In this document: positions 16,682-24,909 of the stretch, piece by piece
How positions within the stretch are numbered: position 1 is the stretch's first letter
Layout of the letters: every line of letters starts with the position of its first letter
Assembly (NCBI GenBank): GCA_052034005.1
Contig: JBPOJB010000053.1
Location: 1 to 62,686, forward strand
Direction of reading: 5' to 3'
DNA from: JAAYDI01 sp052034005
GTDB lineage: Bacteria; Planctomycetota; Planctomycetia; Pirellulales; Pirellulaceae
DNA length: 62,686 bases
Made by a program: the position numbers and the translations under genes
The notes under the pieces: model-generated
Told to the model about the DNA's origin: nothing
The model's input: only the letters and a program-made list of their open reading frames with translations
The model's database searches: none

Positions 16682-18067
16682 CTAGTTCCACCACCACTTG
16701 TTGCCGGTCGGCTGGCCCGCGCTTTGACGTGTGCGCTCGATCGCGTCGTTCGTCTGAGTCTGGGTGGCGACGTCGAACAGGGCGATCTCCACGCCGCCGG
16801 AGGCGGTGACGGTCAGGCCTTTGCCATGTCGGAAGAAGCTGCACTGTGGCGGCACGGTTTTCGGCGCGTTCCAGTAGCGGGGCATCAGCAGGTCGCTGGT
16901 GCTGTTGGTCAGCAGCGAGAGCGAGCAGCCGGCCCGTTCGAGCAGCCTGTTCTGGTCGATCACGGCGGCGACGATGCACAGGTCCATCACATTGCGCAGC
17001 TCGCCGAACACCGGCTCCATCCTGGACAGGGCGTCATACTGGTCGGTCATCATATCCGCCCACGCCTTGGCGGTCGGGCTGGACTTGCCTGTCTGCTGGG
17101 CCTGGCCGTCGGCGGTGAACACATCGTCTTCGGTGAGGCATTTGACGCCCTGGCCGCGCAGTTCCCAGGCCAGATCATCATCGCTCTTGGCGACCGGCTC
17201 GTAGTTGCAGGCCAGCCACCAGCGCGGGTTCATTTCCGGATCGTCCTTGGCCGTTCGCAGCATCTCGACGTAGCTGGGGAAGTGGTCGATGGGGGCCTTG
17301 TCCAGGCCCATGGCCAGTCGTTTCATCCGGTAATCGGCGGCGACCAGTACGCGGGCGAAGTGGCTGTTGGGCGGCGCGCCGGTGAGCGAGACGATCTGCG
17401 GCCCGAACGCCTCCTGCATGCGCCGTTCGAGCGCCACGAGATCGCGCTGCTGGCCGCCCTGCAGTTTCTCGGCATCCAGCAGCTTGCGGAGTCGCGTCCA
17501 GCCTTCCGGGGTCGGATTGATGGAGCAGCGGATGCCGCCCTGGCGCGCGGCGCCGACGACTCGTAACGCCACGATCAGGTCGTCCAACTGGACCACCGGC
17601 CGGCCGCTGGTGACGCCCACCACGTTGCCGTACTTGTCGACCTTCCAGCCTTCGGCCGGGCCGGCCAGCACGATGTCCTGCTGCTCGGGATAGACGAACA
17701 CGTACTGCACGCGCTGCAGGCCGCCGAGGTACTTGATCTCGTCCGGCAGTGTGCCGCTCCCATCGGTCAGCGCGTTCTGGACGGCCGCCTCCAGCGCCTT
17801 GAGCGAGATCTTCCGCATTTCCACCGCTCGGTTCGCGTCGGCCGTCGGCGGCTGCAAGTCCTCGCGCAGGTTCCGAGCCAGCGCCAACCGCTGCTGTACG
17901 GTCGCATCCTGCACGACGCCGTCGTCCTGGATCACGATGCCGCCGACGGCCCCGCCGCGGTAGAACCCGGCCAGCGCCCAGGACGCCAGCGACATCGCCA
18001 TGGCGGCGACCAGAAGACCGAACAGCGTACCATACCAGCCACGCACGATGGTGCGACTCGTCGTCAT
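16682..18067 (-). CDS. DUF1598 protein, planctomycete-specific
   Basis: A 461-residue protein that I place in the DUF1598 family known from planctomycetes. The N-terminus has a signal or membrane anchor (about residues 10-34). The rest is probably extracytoplasmic, with conserved-looking stretches such as YLGGLQRVQYVFVYPEQQD, GRPVVQLDDLIVALR, CSINPTPEGWTRL and ADYRMKRLAMGLDKAP. It ends in a Trp/Asn-rich tail (KWWWN). Function is unknown. It converges on the dihydrouridine synthase with a 12-base gap and is divergent from the sigma54 activator, 277 bases away. The start at 18067 is preceded by AGAGGAG at somewhat long spacing. Confidence 0.8.
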   Translation of the reverse strand: MTTSRTIVRGWYGTLFGLLVAAMAMSLASWALAGFYRGGAVGGIVIQDDGVVQDATVQQRLALARNLREDLQPPTADANRAVEMRKISLKALEAAVQNALTDGSGTLPDEIKYLGGLQRVQYVFVYPEQQDIVLAGPAEGWKVDKYGNVVGVTSGRPVVQLDDLIVALRVVGAARQGGIRCSINPTPEGWTRLRKLLDAEKLQGGQQRDLVALERRMQEAFGPQIVSLTGAPPNSHFARVLVAADYRMKRLAMGLDKAPIDHFPSYVEMLRTAKDDPEMNPRWWLACNYEPVAKSDDDLAWELRGQGVKCLTEDDVFTADGQAQQTGKSSPTAKAWADMMTDQYDALSRMEPVFGELRNVMDLCIVAAVIDQNRLLERAGCSLSLLTNSTSDLLMPRYWNAPKTVPPQCSFFRHGKGLTVTASGGVEIALFDVATQTQTNDAIERTRQSAGQPTGNKWWWN

Positions 18068-18306
18068 GAAACATACTCCTCTGCAAGCTTCTGCAGCGAA
18101 CCGGACTCGCGCCCTACTATTTTCCGGCCGCCTCACACACAATATGAGTAGACTCCCCATGCGCAGACCGCGGTCGAGCACGGGAGAGACAGCTTCGTAT
18201 AAGTCCCTTTCACGATAACCTTGCCCCCCACCAAATGCAAGCAACATTCGGCCCCGGCTGGGGTTCGGGTGGCCGCCCGTCCAGGGCCGTTGGGGGCGAT
18301 TGTGGC

Positions 18307-18335
18307 TTGAACAGGCACGGCCGGTCAAGATAAGT
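18307..18335 (+). promoter_or_regulatory. Weak promoter candidate for the sigma54 activator
   Basis: TTGAAC (18307-18312), 17 bases, ATAAGT (18330-18335). The predicted start is only a few bases before the ATG at 18345, so the transcript would be nearly leaderless. No strong ribosome-binding site is seen before that ATG, which fits. Confidence 0.3.
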
Positions 18336-18344
18336 TGGACAATC

Positions 18345-20420
18345 ATGTTGGCGTACCTGGTCATCCGCGAAGGCTCCAAGTGGACGGACGTTTTCCGGCT
18401 CGTCCCGGGCCGCACTGTCACCATCGGCCGGGCGGCGACCAACCAGATCGTGGTGAAGGACGACCGGGCCAGCCGCAACCATGCCGAGGTGTTCCTGACC
18501 AACCAGCAGTGGACGGTGCGCGACCTGGACAGCCGCAACGGGACGGTGGTGGGCAACCAGCGCATCCTGGGCGACCACCCGCTACGGCCGGGGGACATCA
18601 TCCGGATCGCCGCCTGCCAGCTGGCGTTCGTCCACGACCTGTCCAAGGCGTTTGCCGATCCCAAGGGGCCGGGCGCCGGGACGCCGACCGCTGGGCCGGC
18701 CAGTCCGACGGTCGCCGCCCCGGTGCTGCCGGCCGGCGCGGTGGGGTCGGCCACCAGCGATGCGCTGGGCGAGTCGGACATCGGCGGCGTCATCGTCGAC
18801 CCGCTGTTTGACGAAGAGCCGGACGAGCCGACCACGATCACGCACCGGCGCGGGCAGACGCGGTTCCTCAAGCCGCGTACCGAGGGCACGCCGAGCCCGC
18901 GCATTGGTGACGCGGCGGCCACGCTCTGCCGGCTGGCTTTCGAGCTGGCCAAGCAATCGGACGTGGCGGCCGTGGCCAACCGGGCCCTGGACGGCCTGTT
19001 CGAGGAGACGAAGGTGGACGCCGGCGCCGTGCTGCTGGCCGCGCGTGACAAGTCCGGGCCGATCACGGCCGCCGACCTCGCGGTGGTGGCCGCCCGCTCG
19101 GACGTCGAGCCGCGTTACCACCGCGTCTCGAGCTTCCTGGCCTCCACGGTCCTGCGGGAAGGTGAAGCGGTGCTGGCCCGGAACGTGGCCGGGGACAGCA
19201 TGCTGGCCACGCGTGACAGCCAGGGCGAAATCCACTCCACGAGCGTCATCTGCGCGCCGATCCGCGAAGGGGCCGACCGCGTCATCGGGCTGATCCACCT
19301 GTATTCCACGGGCGACGACCGCCAGCCGGACCCGGACGACCTGGAGTTCACATTGGCCGTCGCCGATAACGTGGCCCTGGCCATCCAGAACCTGGGCCGG
19401 CAGATGGAGCTGGCCGAGAACCTCTCGCGGACGCGGACCGAGATCCAGCAGCTGCGCAGCCGCCTGGGCGCGGAGAGCGCGATCATCGGCGGCAGCGCGT
19501 TGATGGCCAACGTGCATCACGAGATCGCGCGGGCCGCCGCGAGCCGCGCCACCGTGCTGATCCGGGGCGAGTCGGGGGTCGGCAAGGAGCTGGTCGCGCG
19601 CGCCATGCACTTCGCCTCGCCCCGCAAGAAAGGGCCTTTCGTCTGCCTCAACTGCGCGGCGCTGACCGAGACCCTCTTGGAGAGCGAGCTGTTCGGGCAC
19701 GAGCGGGGCGCGTTCACCGGCGCCACGGAGCGGAAGATCGGCAAGTTCGAAGCCGCGCACATGGGCACCCTGATGCTCGACGAGATCGGCGAAATGAGTC
19801 CCGCGATCCAGGCCAAGTTCCTGCGCGTCCTGGAAGGCCATCCGTTCGAACGGGTCGGCGGCAACCAGCAGATCCGCGTCAACGTGCGGGCCGTGGCCGC
19901 CACGAACCGGGACCTGGAAAAAGCGGTCGCCGAGGGCAAGTTCCGCCGCGACCTCTACTTCCGACTCCGCGTGCTGGAGATCTTCGTCCCGCCGCTGCGC
20001 AAGCGGCCCGAAGACGTGATCGAACTGGCCAACCATTTCCTCGCACGCTTCAAGGAGGAAACCGGCCGCCGCATCCGCGGGTTCACGCCGGAGGCGTACG
20101 ACCGCATGCGCCTCTATCGCTGGCCGGGCAACGTCCGGGAACTCAAGAACGTCGTCGAGCGGGCCGTCGTGCTGACCCAGGGCGAGTATATCGACGCCGA
20201 CGATCTCGCCTTGACCAGCCTGTCCACGCAGGGCGAGTCGGCCGACGTCGCCCTGTCGCGCTCCTCCTACGAACCGCTCCCGCTCGCGGAAATCGAACGC
20301 CGGCATATCCTGGCCACGCTCAAGTCCACGCTGTGGAACAAGAGTCGAGCGGCCACCATCCTGGGCATCGAACGCTCGACCCTCGATCGCAAGATCCGTC
20401 GGTACCAGATTCAGCGATAG
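18345..20420 (+). CDS. FHA-GAF-sigma54 AAA+ activator (NtrC family, Fis-type HTH)
   Basis: A 691-residue regulator that would activate sigma54 RNA polymerase. Residues 1-95 form an FHA domain (GRAATNQIVV, then RASRNHAEVF and SRNGTVV), which binds phosphothreonine. A linker leads to a GAF domain (about 200-360), then a sigma54 AAA+ domain with Walker A GESGVGKE, the sigma54-contacting GAFTGA loop, Walker B LMLDEIGEM and the arginine-finger region FRRDLYFRL. A Fis-type HTH is at the C-terminus (ATILGIERSTLDRKIRR). The FHA input suggests control by a Ser/Thr kinase such as the one at 22216-23352, but that link is inference. Confidence 0.95.
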   Translation: MLAYLVIREGSKWTDVFRLVPGRTVTIGRAATNQIVVKDDRASRNHAEVFLTNQQWTVRDLDSRNGTVVGNQRILGDHPLRPGDIIRIAACQLAFVHDLSKAFADPKGPGAGTPTAGPASPTVAAPVLPAGAVGSATSDALGESDIGGVIVDPLFDEEPDEPTTITHRRGQTRFLKPRTEGTPSPRIGDAAATLCRLAFELAKQSDVAAVANRALDGLFEETKVDAGAVLLAARDKSGPITAADLAVVAARSDVEPRYHRVSSFLASTVLREGEAVLARNVAGDSMLATRDSQGEIHSTSVICAPIREGADRVIGLIHLYSTGDDRQPDPDDLEFTLAVADNVALAIQNLGRQMELAENLSRTRTEIQQLRSRLGAESAIIGGSALMANVHHEIARAAASRATVLIRGESGVGKELVARAMHFASPRKKGPFVCLNCAALTETLLESELFGHERGAFTGATERKIGKFEAAHMGTLMLDEIGEMSPAIQAKFLRVLEGHPFERVGGNQQIRVNVRAVAATNRDLEKAVAEGKFRRDLYFRLRVLEIFVPPLRKRPEDVIELANHFLARFKEETGRRIRGFTPEAYDRMRLYRWPGNVRELKNVVERAVVLTQGEYIDADDLALTSLSTQGESADVALSRSSYEPLPLAEIERRHILATLKSTLWNKSRAATILGIERSTLDRKIRRYQIQR

Positions 20421-20501
20421 GCGGCGACCTGCAGGCCCCACGCCGCTCCCGCGTCCCGTCCGTCCCATCCATCCCGCCAGCCGTCTCCCGCGCGGCTCGC
20501 T

Positions 20502-20906
20502 CTATTCCGCCTTCTCCTTGGCGGCCTCCATTTCCCGGCGGATGAACGTGCGGATGCTCTCGAGTCCCTGCACGCCGGTCAGGTGCGCGCGTCGCCAGCC
20601 TTTGACGCCGCGCGTGTACAGGACCAGTTGCGGAATGGAGTTCCCGCGCAGCAGGCGCCGCGAGAGGTCCGGTTTTTCATCGGTGTCGACCGTGGTGAAC
20701 GCGACCTGCTGCAGGCCGCCGTCCTGCTCGAGTTCCGGAATCACCTTGTCTTTCATCGTGCGGCAGCCGGGGCACCATGTCGCGCCGACCAGCACGAGGA
20801 GCGGTTTCCCTTCTTCGCTGGCCTTGTCGTACGCCTCCTGATAGGCGCTGGCCGGAGTCGCCATCAATGCCATCTGCATCACCATCGTTGCCGTCAGACC
20901 GATCAT
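20502..20906 (-). CDS. Secreted thioredoxin-family protein
   Basis: A 134-residue protein with a signal peptide (about 1-22) and a thioredoxin fold. The active site is WC45-PGC48, and the cis-Pro is in NSIPQLVLY. CPGC differs from the CGPC of classic thioredoxin, and the protein is probably a periplasmic disulfide reductase. The start at 20906 has AAAGGAG eight bases upstream. A near-consensus promoter lies at 20971-20999. It converges on the sigma54 activator gene. Confidence 0.88.
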   Translation of the reverse strand: MIGLTATMVMQMALMATPASAYQEAYDKASEEGKPLLVLVGATWCPGCRTMKDKVIPELEQDGGLQQVAFTTVDTDEKPDLSRRLLRGNSIPQLVLYTRGVKGWRRAHLTGVQGLESIRTFIRREMEAAKEKAE

Positions 20907-20970
20907 GTATGAATCTCCTTTTGCGTCCTTCGCGCCAGCTCCAGGTCTGGCGTCGTTGGCAAAGGACTCG

Positions 20971-20999
20971 ACTATAGAAAACGCCGCGAAGCCTGTCAG
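20971..20999 (-). promoter_or_regulatory. Sigma70-type promoter of the thioredoxin gene
   Basis: On the minus strand CTGACA (20999-20994) and TATAGT (20976-20971) are 17 bases apart. Predicted start is near 20964, about 58 bases before the ATG. Confidence 0.65.
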
Positions 21000-21002
21000 G
21001 GA

Positions 21003-21022
21003 CCCTCCAAGCAATTGGAGGG
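21003..21022. repeat. Perfect 8-bp inverted repeat between divergent promoters
   Basis: CCCTCCAA-GCAA-TTGGAGGG. It lies four bases beyond the -35 of the thioredoxin promoter. It is either an operator or, on the plus strand, a GNRA-capped hairpin followed by GGCGTTTT that could block upstream reading. Confidence 0.5.
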
Positions 21023-21089
21023 GGCGTTTTGCGGTCACTCGCAAAGGGAGACCTCCCGGCGGCGGGTCCCTGGGGGGGCGGAGGGCAAA

Positions 21090-21117
21090 TTGAGTTCGCG
21101 GCCAATGGCGATATAAT
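21090..21117 (+). promoter_or_regulatory. Sigma70-type promoter of the Gfo/Idh/MocA gene
   Basis: TTGAGT (21090-21095), 16 bases, consensus TATAAT (21112-21117). Predicted start is near 21124, about 55 bases before the ATG at 21180. Confidence 0.65.
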
Positions 21118-21179
21118 GCCTCCGGCGCGGCGGGCAGGCCCGTCGGCGCCCCGTGGCCGTTCGAGAGACAGGAGTTCGG

Positions 21180-22199
21180 ATGAGACTGCGCGTTGGGGTC
21201 GTCGGTTTGGGGCACGCCTGGCAGGCGCGGCATCGCTCGGCACTGCTGGCGTTGAGCGATCGTTTCGATGTGCGGGCCGTGTGTGCGGAGGTATCGGCGC
21301 GGGCGGAGCAGGTGGCGGTGGAGTTCGGTGCGTGCGTGGTGGACGGGGTCCGCGCACTGACGACGCGCGACGATGTCGACGCCGTGCTCGTCTTGAGCTC
21401 GGAGTGGTATGGTCCGTTGCCGGTCCTCTCGGCGTGCGAGGCGGGCAAGGCGATCTACTGTGCGGCGGCGCTCGACTTGGACCCGCACCGGGCGCGCGAG
21501 ATCAAGGCGCGGGTGGAGCGGTCGGGGGTGGCTTTCATGGCCGAGTTGCCGCGCCGGCATTCGGCGGCCACGCTGCGGCTCAAGGAACTCATCGCCACGA
21601 CGCTGGGCCAGCCGCGGTTTGTGTTCTGCCATGAGCGGCACAAGCAGGTGGAGGAGAATGCGGCGGCCGCGTTCCGGCCACGCCGCTGCCCCACGGCCGT
21701 CCGGGACCTGCTCGAACTGGTCGACTGGTGCCGCTACGTGATCGACCGGGAACCGACTTCGGTCATCGGCGTCTGCCCGCGGTGCGAGAGCGAGCCGGCC
21801 GACTACCAGATGATGAGCCTGGACTTCTCGCCGCCCGGTTCGGTGGGCCAGGGTCCGTTGGCGCAGATCAGTTACAGCCGGTACCTGCGCCCGGACTGGC
21901 CGGAGGCGATTTCGTTTCGCCCGCCGGCCGAGCTGCAGGTGTGTTGCGAGCGCGGCGTGGCGTTCCTCGACCTGCCGAGCACGCTCGTGTGGTTCGACGA
22001 AGCGGGTCGGCATCAGGAATCGCTGGCCTCCGAGCGTCCGGTGGGCGAGCAGATGCTGATGCAGTTCCACCGGGCGGTGACCAGCCTGGTGCGGAAGACG
22101 GGCGACCTGGAGGACGCCTATCGCGCGCTGCACATCGTCCTGGCCGCCCAGGAAAGCGGCCGCACCGGCGACCGCGTGCAGTTGACGCCGCCCGAGTGA
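21180..22199 (+). CDS. Gfo/Idh/MocA-family oxidoreductase
   Basis: A 339-residue cytoplasmic protein with an N-terminal NAD(P)-binding Rossmann fold (VGVVGLGHAWQARHRSALL, with VDAVLVLSSEWYGPLP as the next conserved strand). The C-terminal alpha/beta domain is typical of the family, which oxidises or reduces sugars and related alcohols. The usual E-K-P motif after the second strand is replaced here by YCAAALDL, so catalytic competence is uncertain. The start has AGGAG seven bases upstream. It ends 16 bases before the convergent kinase gene. The substrate is unknown. Confidence 0.82.
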   Translation: MRLRVGVVGLGHAWQARHRSALLALSDRFDVRAVCAEVSARAEQVAVEFGACVVDGVRALTTRDDVDAVLVLSSEWYGPLPVLSACEAGKAIYCAAALDLDPHRAREIKARVERSGVAFMAELPRRHSAATLRLKELIATTLGQPRFVFCHERHKQVEENAAAAFRPRRCPTAVRDLLELVDWCRYVIDREPTSVIGVCPRCESEPADYQMMSLDFSPPGSVGQGPLAQISYSRYLRPDWPEAISFRPPAELQVCCERGVAFLDLPSTLVWFDEAGRHQESLASERPVGEQMLMQFHRAVTSLVRKTGDLEDAYRALHIVLAAQESGRTGDRVQLTPPE

Positions 22200-22215
22200 A
22201 CGGCGCGCGGGCGCG

Positions 22216-23352
22216 TCAGGACGGGTCGCTGTCTTCCAGCTCGCGCAGGTCTTCCAGCCAGACGCGGATCTCGTTTTCGTACTCCACCGCCAGGTTGCTC
22301 ATCACCAGCTGACGGTGGAACGCGGCGGCGCCCTCCTCCTTGACCAGGTCCGCCACCTCGGCGCTCGGGAACCGCTGCATGGGGTCCGGCGCGATCAGCT
22401 TGCGGCAGAAGTTCATCAGCAGCTCGTTGACCGTCACTTCCTGCGGCAGGATCTGGTGCAGGCGATGGGGCAGGCTGCGCTTGTACTCGAGCAACTCGCG
22501 GAGGTTCTTCGGGTTGCAGTTGGCGAACGGGCTCTGGCCGGCCAGCATCTCGATCAGCACGTAGCCGAGTGCCGCCAGGTCGCTCCGCGCCGTGCATTCG
22601 CTGTTCTCGAGCACTTCCGGCGCGGCGTACTGCGGCGTGCACATGAAGTGGGGCGGCGGCGCTTCGAGCGCGAAGGCGGACCCGATGTCCACGATCTTCG
22701 CGTGGCCCGTCCGCTTGAGCATCACGTTCGACGGCTTGATGTCCCCGTGTACGACCCCTTCCCGGTGCAGGGCCGCCAGCGCGCCGAGACAGTCGCGCAA
22801 GACCGCCATGGCCACGCCCGCCTTGAACCGGTGATGGGCCGGGCCCGCCGTGGCAATCACGCAGTTGATGTACTCCCAACGCTTCTGGCTGACACGCGAC
22901 TCGATCCGCGCCAGCCGCTCCGACACCAGCAGCTTCTCCAGGTCGTATCCGTCGACCCACTCCATGACCATCATGCGGATCCGGTCGCGGTCCAGGAAAT
23001 TGTGCACGTCCAGCAAGTGGTCGTGCTGGATCTGCGCCACGTGGGCCGCGACATCCGCGATCCGCTGCATCGCCTCGTCATACGCCCGCTCGTCGTCATA
23101 GCGATCGGGTGAGAAGATCTTGATGGCCACCGGCAGCGTGAACCCGTCCGCGCCACGCTGCTCCGATAGATACACGACCCCTTGGCCGCCTTCGCCCAGA
23201 CGCCGCTCCAGGTGATGATGCGACATCCAGTTCAGACGCTGGTTGGCAAGCAGCTCATGATAACGCCGCATTAAGATCTGATTGTTCGGCGACGATGGAT
23301 CGCGCCCGCGCGTCACCGTCGCGTTCACACCGGTAACGGTGGTAGTAAGCAT
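22216..23352 (-). CDS. Serine/threonine protein kinase (soluble)
   Basis: A 378-residue Hanks-type kinase. The glycine loop is LGEGGQGVVY (52-61), the ATP lysine is K78 in VAIKIF, the catalytic loop is H202-G-D-I-K-P-S-N209 (HGD in place of HRD), the metal motif is D222-I-G in place of DFG, and the AAPEV motif is at 243-247. Essential Lys, Asp and Asn are kept, so it should be active; the missing HRD arginine implies no activation-loop phosphorylation control. There is no membrane segment or extra sensor domain, only a short C-terminal tail. A longer GTG-started form (23379) is possible. Confidence 0.92.
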   Translation of the reverse strand: MLTTTVTGVNATVTRGRDPSSPNNQILMRRYHELLANQRLNWMSHHHLERRLGEGGQGVVYLSEQRGADGFTLPVAIKIFSPDRYDDERAYDEAMQRIADVAAHVAQIQHDHLLDVHNFLDRDRIRMMVMEWVDGYDLEKLLVSERLARIESRVSQKRWEYINCVIATAGPAHHRFKAGVAMAVLRDCLGALAALHREGVVHGDIKPSNVMLKRTGHAKIVDIGSAFALEAPPPHFMCTPQYAAPEVLENSECTARSDLAALGYVLIEMLAGQSPFANCNPKNLRELLEYKRSLPHRLHQILPQEVTVNELLMNFCRKLIAPDPMQRFPSAEVADLVKEEGAAAFHRQLVMSNLAVEYENEIRVWLEDLRELEDSDPS

Positions 23353-23601
23353 GTCCGGTCTCAACCTGCCCGAAGGCACGGATTGCCAGTCAGGTAAGGA
23401 ATAACGGTATGTGGATGAATGGCCGCATTCTACCGACTAAGGCCGACGCCCGTCCAGAGAATCTCGGGCGCGCGGGCCGGGAGTCGACCGGTTTCCCGCC
23501 GGTGACGCCGGCCAACATGAGCCGGGCGGCGCACCGGCACGCGGTCACCGGGCGAGTCCACGCGTACGATTCCCGCCCATTAAAGGGATTTTGCGGGGGA
23601 A

Positions 23602-24573
23602 TCACGTCCCTTCCGGCGGCCGGGAAAAACCCAACACTTTGTCGATCACATTACGCAGTTTTTCCCCGCGCAGGTATCGCGCGAGGTTCGCGCAGAACAG
23701 CCGCGTGACGTCGTCGTAGCGCGTGCGAGACTGAGCGCCCACGTGCGGAGTGATCAGGACGGTGGGCAGGTCCCACAGCCGGCTGGTGGGCGGCAGCGGT
23801 TCCTGCTCGGTCACGTCCAGCCCGGCGCCGCCCAGATGACCGGCTTCGAGCGCCGCCACCAGCGCTGATTCGACCACGACCGGACCACGCGCCACGTTGA
23901 TCAGCAGGCTGCCCGGTTTCATGAGTGCCAGCGCCCGCGCGTCGATCATGCCGCGCGTCAGCTCGGTCAACGGCACGCACAGGATCAGGATGTCGCACTC
24001 GGCCAGCACTTCGTCCAGCCCCGTGGGAGGCAGCAACCGTTCGACATGCGCCGGCCGGTCGACAGGGAAGTAGTCGGTGGCCCAGATGCGTGTGCGGAAG
24101 TGGGTGAGCAGCTCGGCGAGGCGGCGCCCATTGCCGCCCAACCCGGCGATCCCGATCGTGGTTCCGTGCAAATCGGCGGTGGGTCGCCGGATGAACTCCT
24201 TGCGCTGCGCGGCCCGAAAGAACACGGGCAGGCCGCGGAGCAGGCCGAGCAACAGGGCCAGCGTCTGTTCGGCCACCTGGTCGGCAAACAGGCCCGAGGC
24301 GCTGGTGACCAGGATGTCCGACCGGACCACGTCCGGCGTCAGGCAGTGGTCCATCCCGGCGGCTGAGGATTGGATCCATCGCAGTCGGCCCTGCGCGACT
24401 ACTTGGTCCCATGCGACCGGCCGCTCCTTGGCGTGGCCGCAGAAGATGTCGGCCTGGAGGACTGCGTCCGGAATTTCCGGCTGCGGGGCCGCGACGATCT
24501 GCGCGTGCGGCGCGATCGCGGCGATCTGCCGGATGTGGCGGTCTTCCACGGGATAGCCCAAGACAATACGCAT
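23602..24573 (-). CDS. D-2-hydroxyacid dehydrogenase (NAD-dependent)
   Basis: A 323-residue protein of the D-isomer-specific 2-hydroxyacid dehydrogenase family. The substrate-binding loop is IQSSAAGMD, and the NAD-binding motif is TIGIAGLGGNGRR. The active-site residues lie in NVARGPVV (Arg), LDVTEQEPLP (Glu) and ITPHVGAQS (His). These enzymes reduce 2-keto acids to D-hydroxyacids, such as glyoxylate or hydroxypyruvate. No serine-pathway neighbours allow a finer call. It is divergent from the DoxX-like gene, 336 bases away. Confidence 0.92.
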   Translation of the reverse strand: MRIVLGYPVEDRHIRQIAAIAPHAQIVAAPQPEIPDAVLQADIFCGHAKERPVAWDQVVAQGRLRWIQSSAAGMDHCLTPDVVRSDILVTSASGLFADQVAEQTLALLLGLLRGLPVFFRAAQRKEFIRRPTADLHGTTIGIAGLGGNGRRLAELLTHFRTRIWATDYFPVDRPAHVERLLPPTGLDEVLAECDILILCVPLTELTRGMIDARALALMKPGSLLINVARGPVVVESALVAALEAGHLGGAGLDVTEQEPLPPTSRLWDLPTVLITPHVGAQSRTRYDDVTRLFCANLARYLRGEKLRNVIDKVLGFSRPPEGT

Positions 24574-24580
24574 GTCCGAG

Positions 24581-24586
24581 ATTATG
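24581..24586 (-). promoter_or_regulatory. Possible -10 element of a leaderless transcript
   Basis: CATAAT on the minus strand lies seven bases before the ATG of the D-2-hydroxyacid dehydrogenase. If used, transcription would begin at the start codon. No convincing -35 or ribosome site is present. Confidence 0.25.
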
Positions 24587-24740
24587 GAGTAGCCGGCGGA
24601 CCGAGCGGAAGGGGCCGTCGAACGGTCCCGCGGGCGCGGGGGCGCCGGGAGAGCGGCTCGAGGGCCGGCCGGCCGACCTACCACGCGGCGGCCCCTGCGG
24701 TTGCCTGTCGTCCCGCGCGTGAAAACGGGCCGTTGGCCGG

Positions 24741-24769
24741 TTGGCGTGTTGGTGAGCGTACGTCATAAT
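24741..24769 (+). promoter_or_regulatory. Sigma70-type promoter of the DoxX-like/oxidoreductase pair
   Basis: TTGGCG (24741-24746), 17 bases, CATAAT (24764-24769). It lies in the 336-base intergenic stretch 24574-24909, which otherwise shows nothing. Predicted leader is about 135 bases. Confidence 0.5.
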
Positions 24770-24909
24770 GGATCGGCACGGGGCCGTGGGTCGCACACGA
24801 TTCGCCGGCAAGCGGCGGCTTACGGCGCTGTGGGAGCCACGCAGCTTCCATCCATCCCGCCTGTTTCGACGCACCGTTTCGGTGTTCGACTCTTGTAGGA
24901 GACCTTCCC

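Noticed and set aside
18133..18318. Small gene in the gap between DUF1598 and the sigma54 activator
   Set aside because: No ribosome-binding site, no recognisable feature, and it overlaps the candidate promoter.
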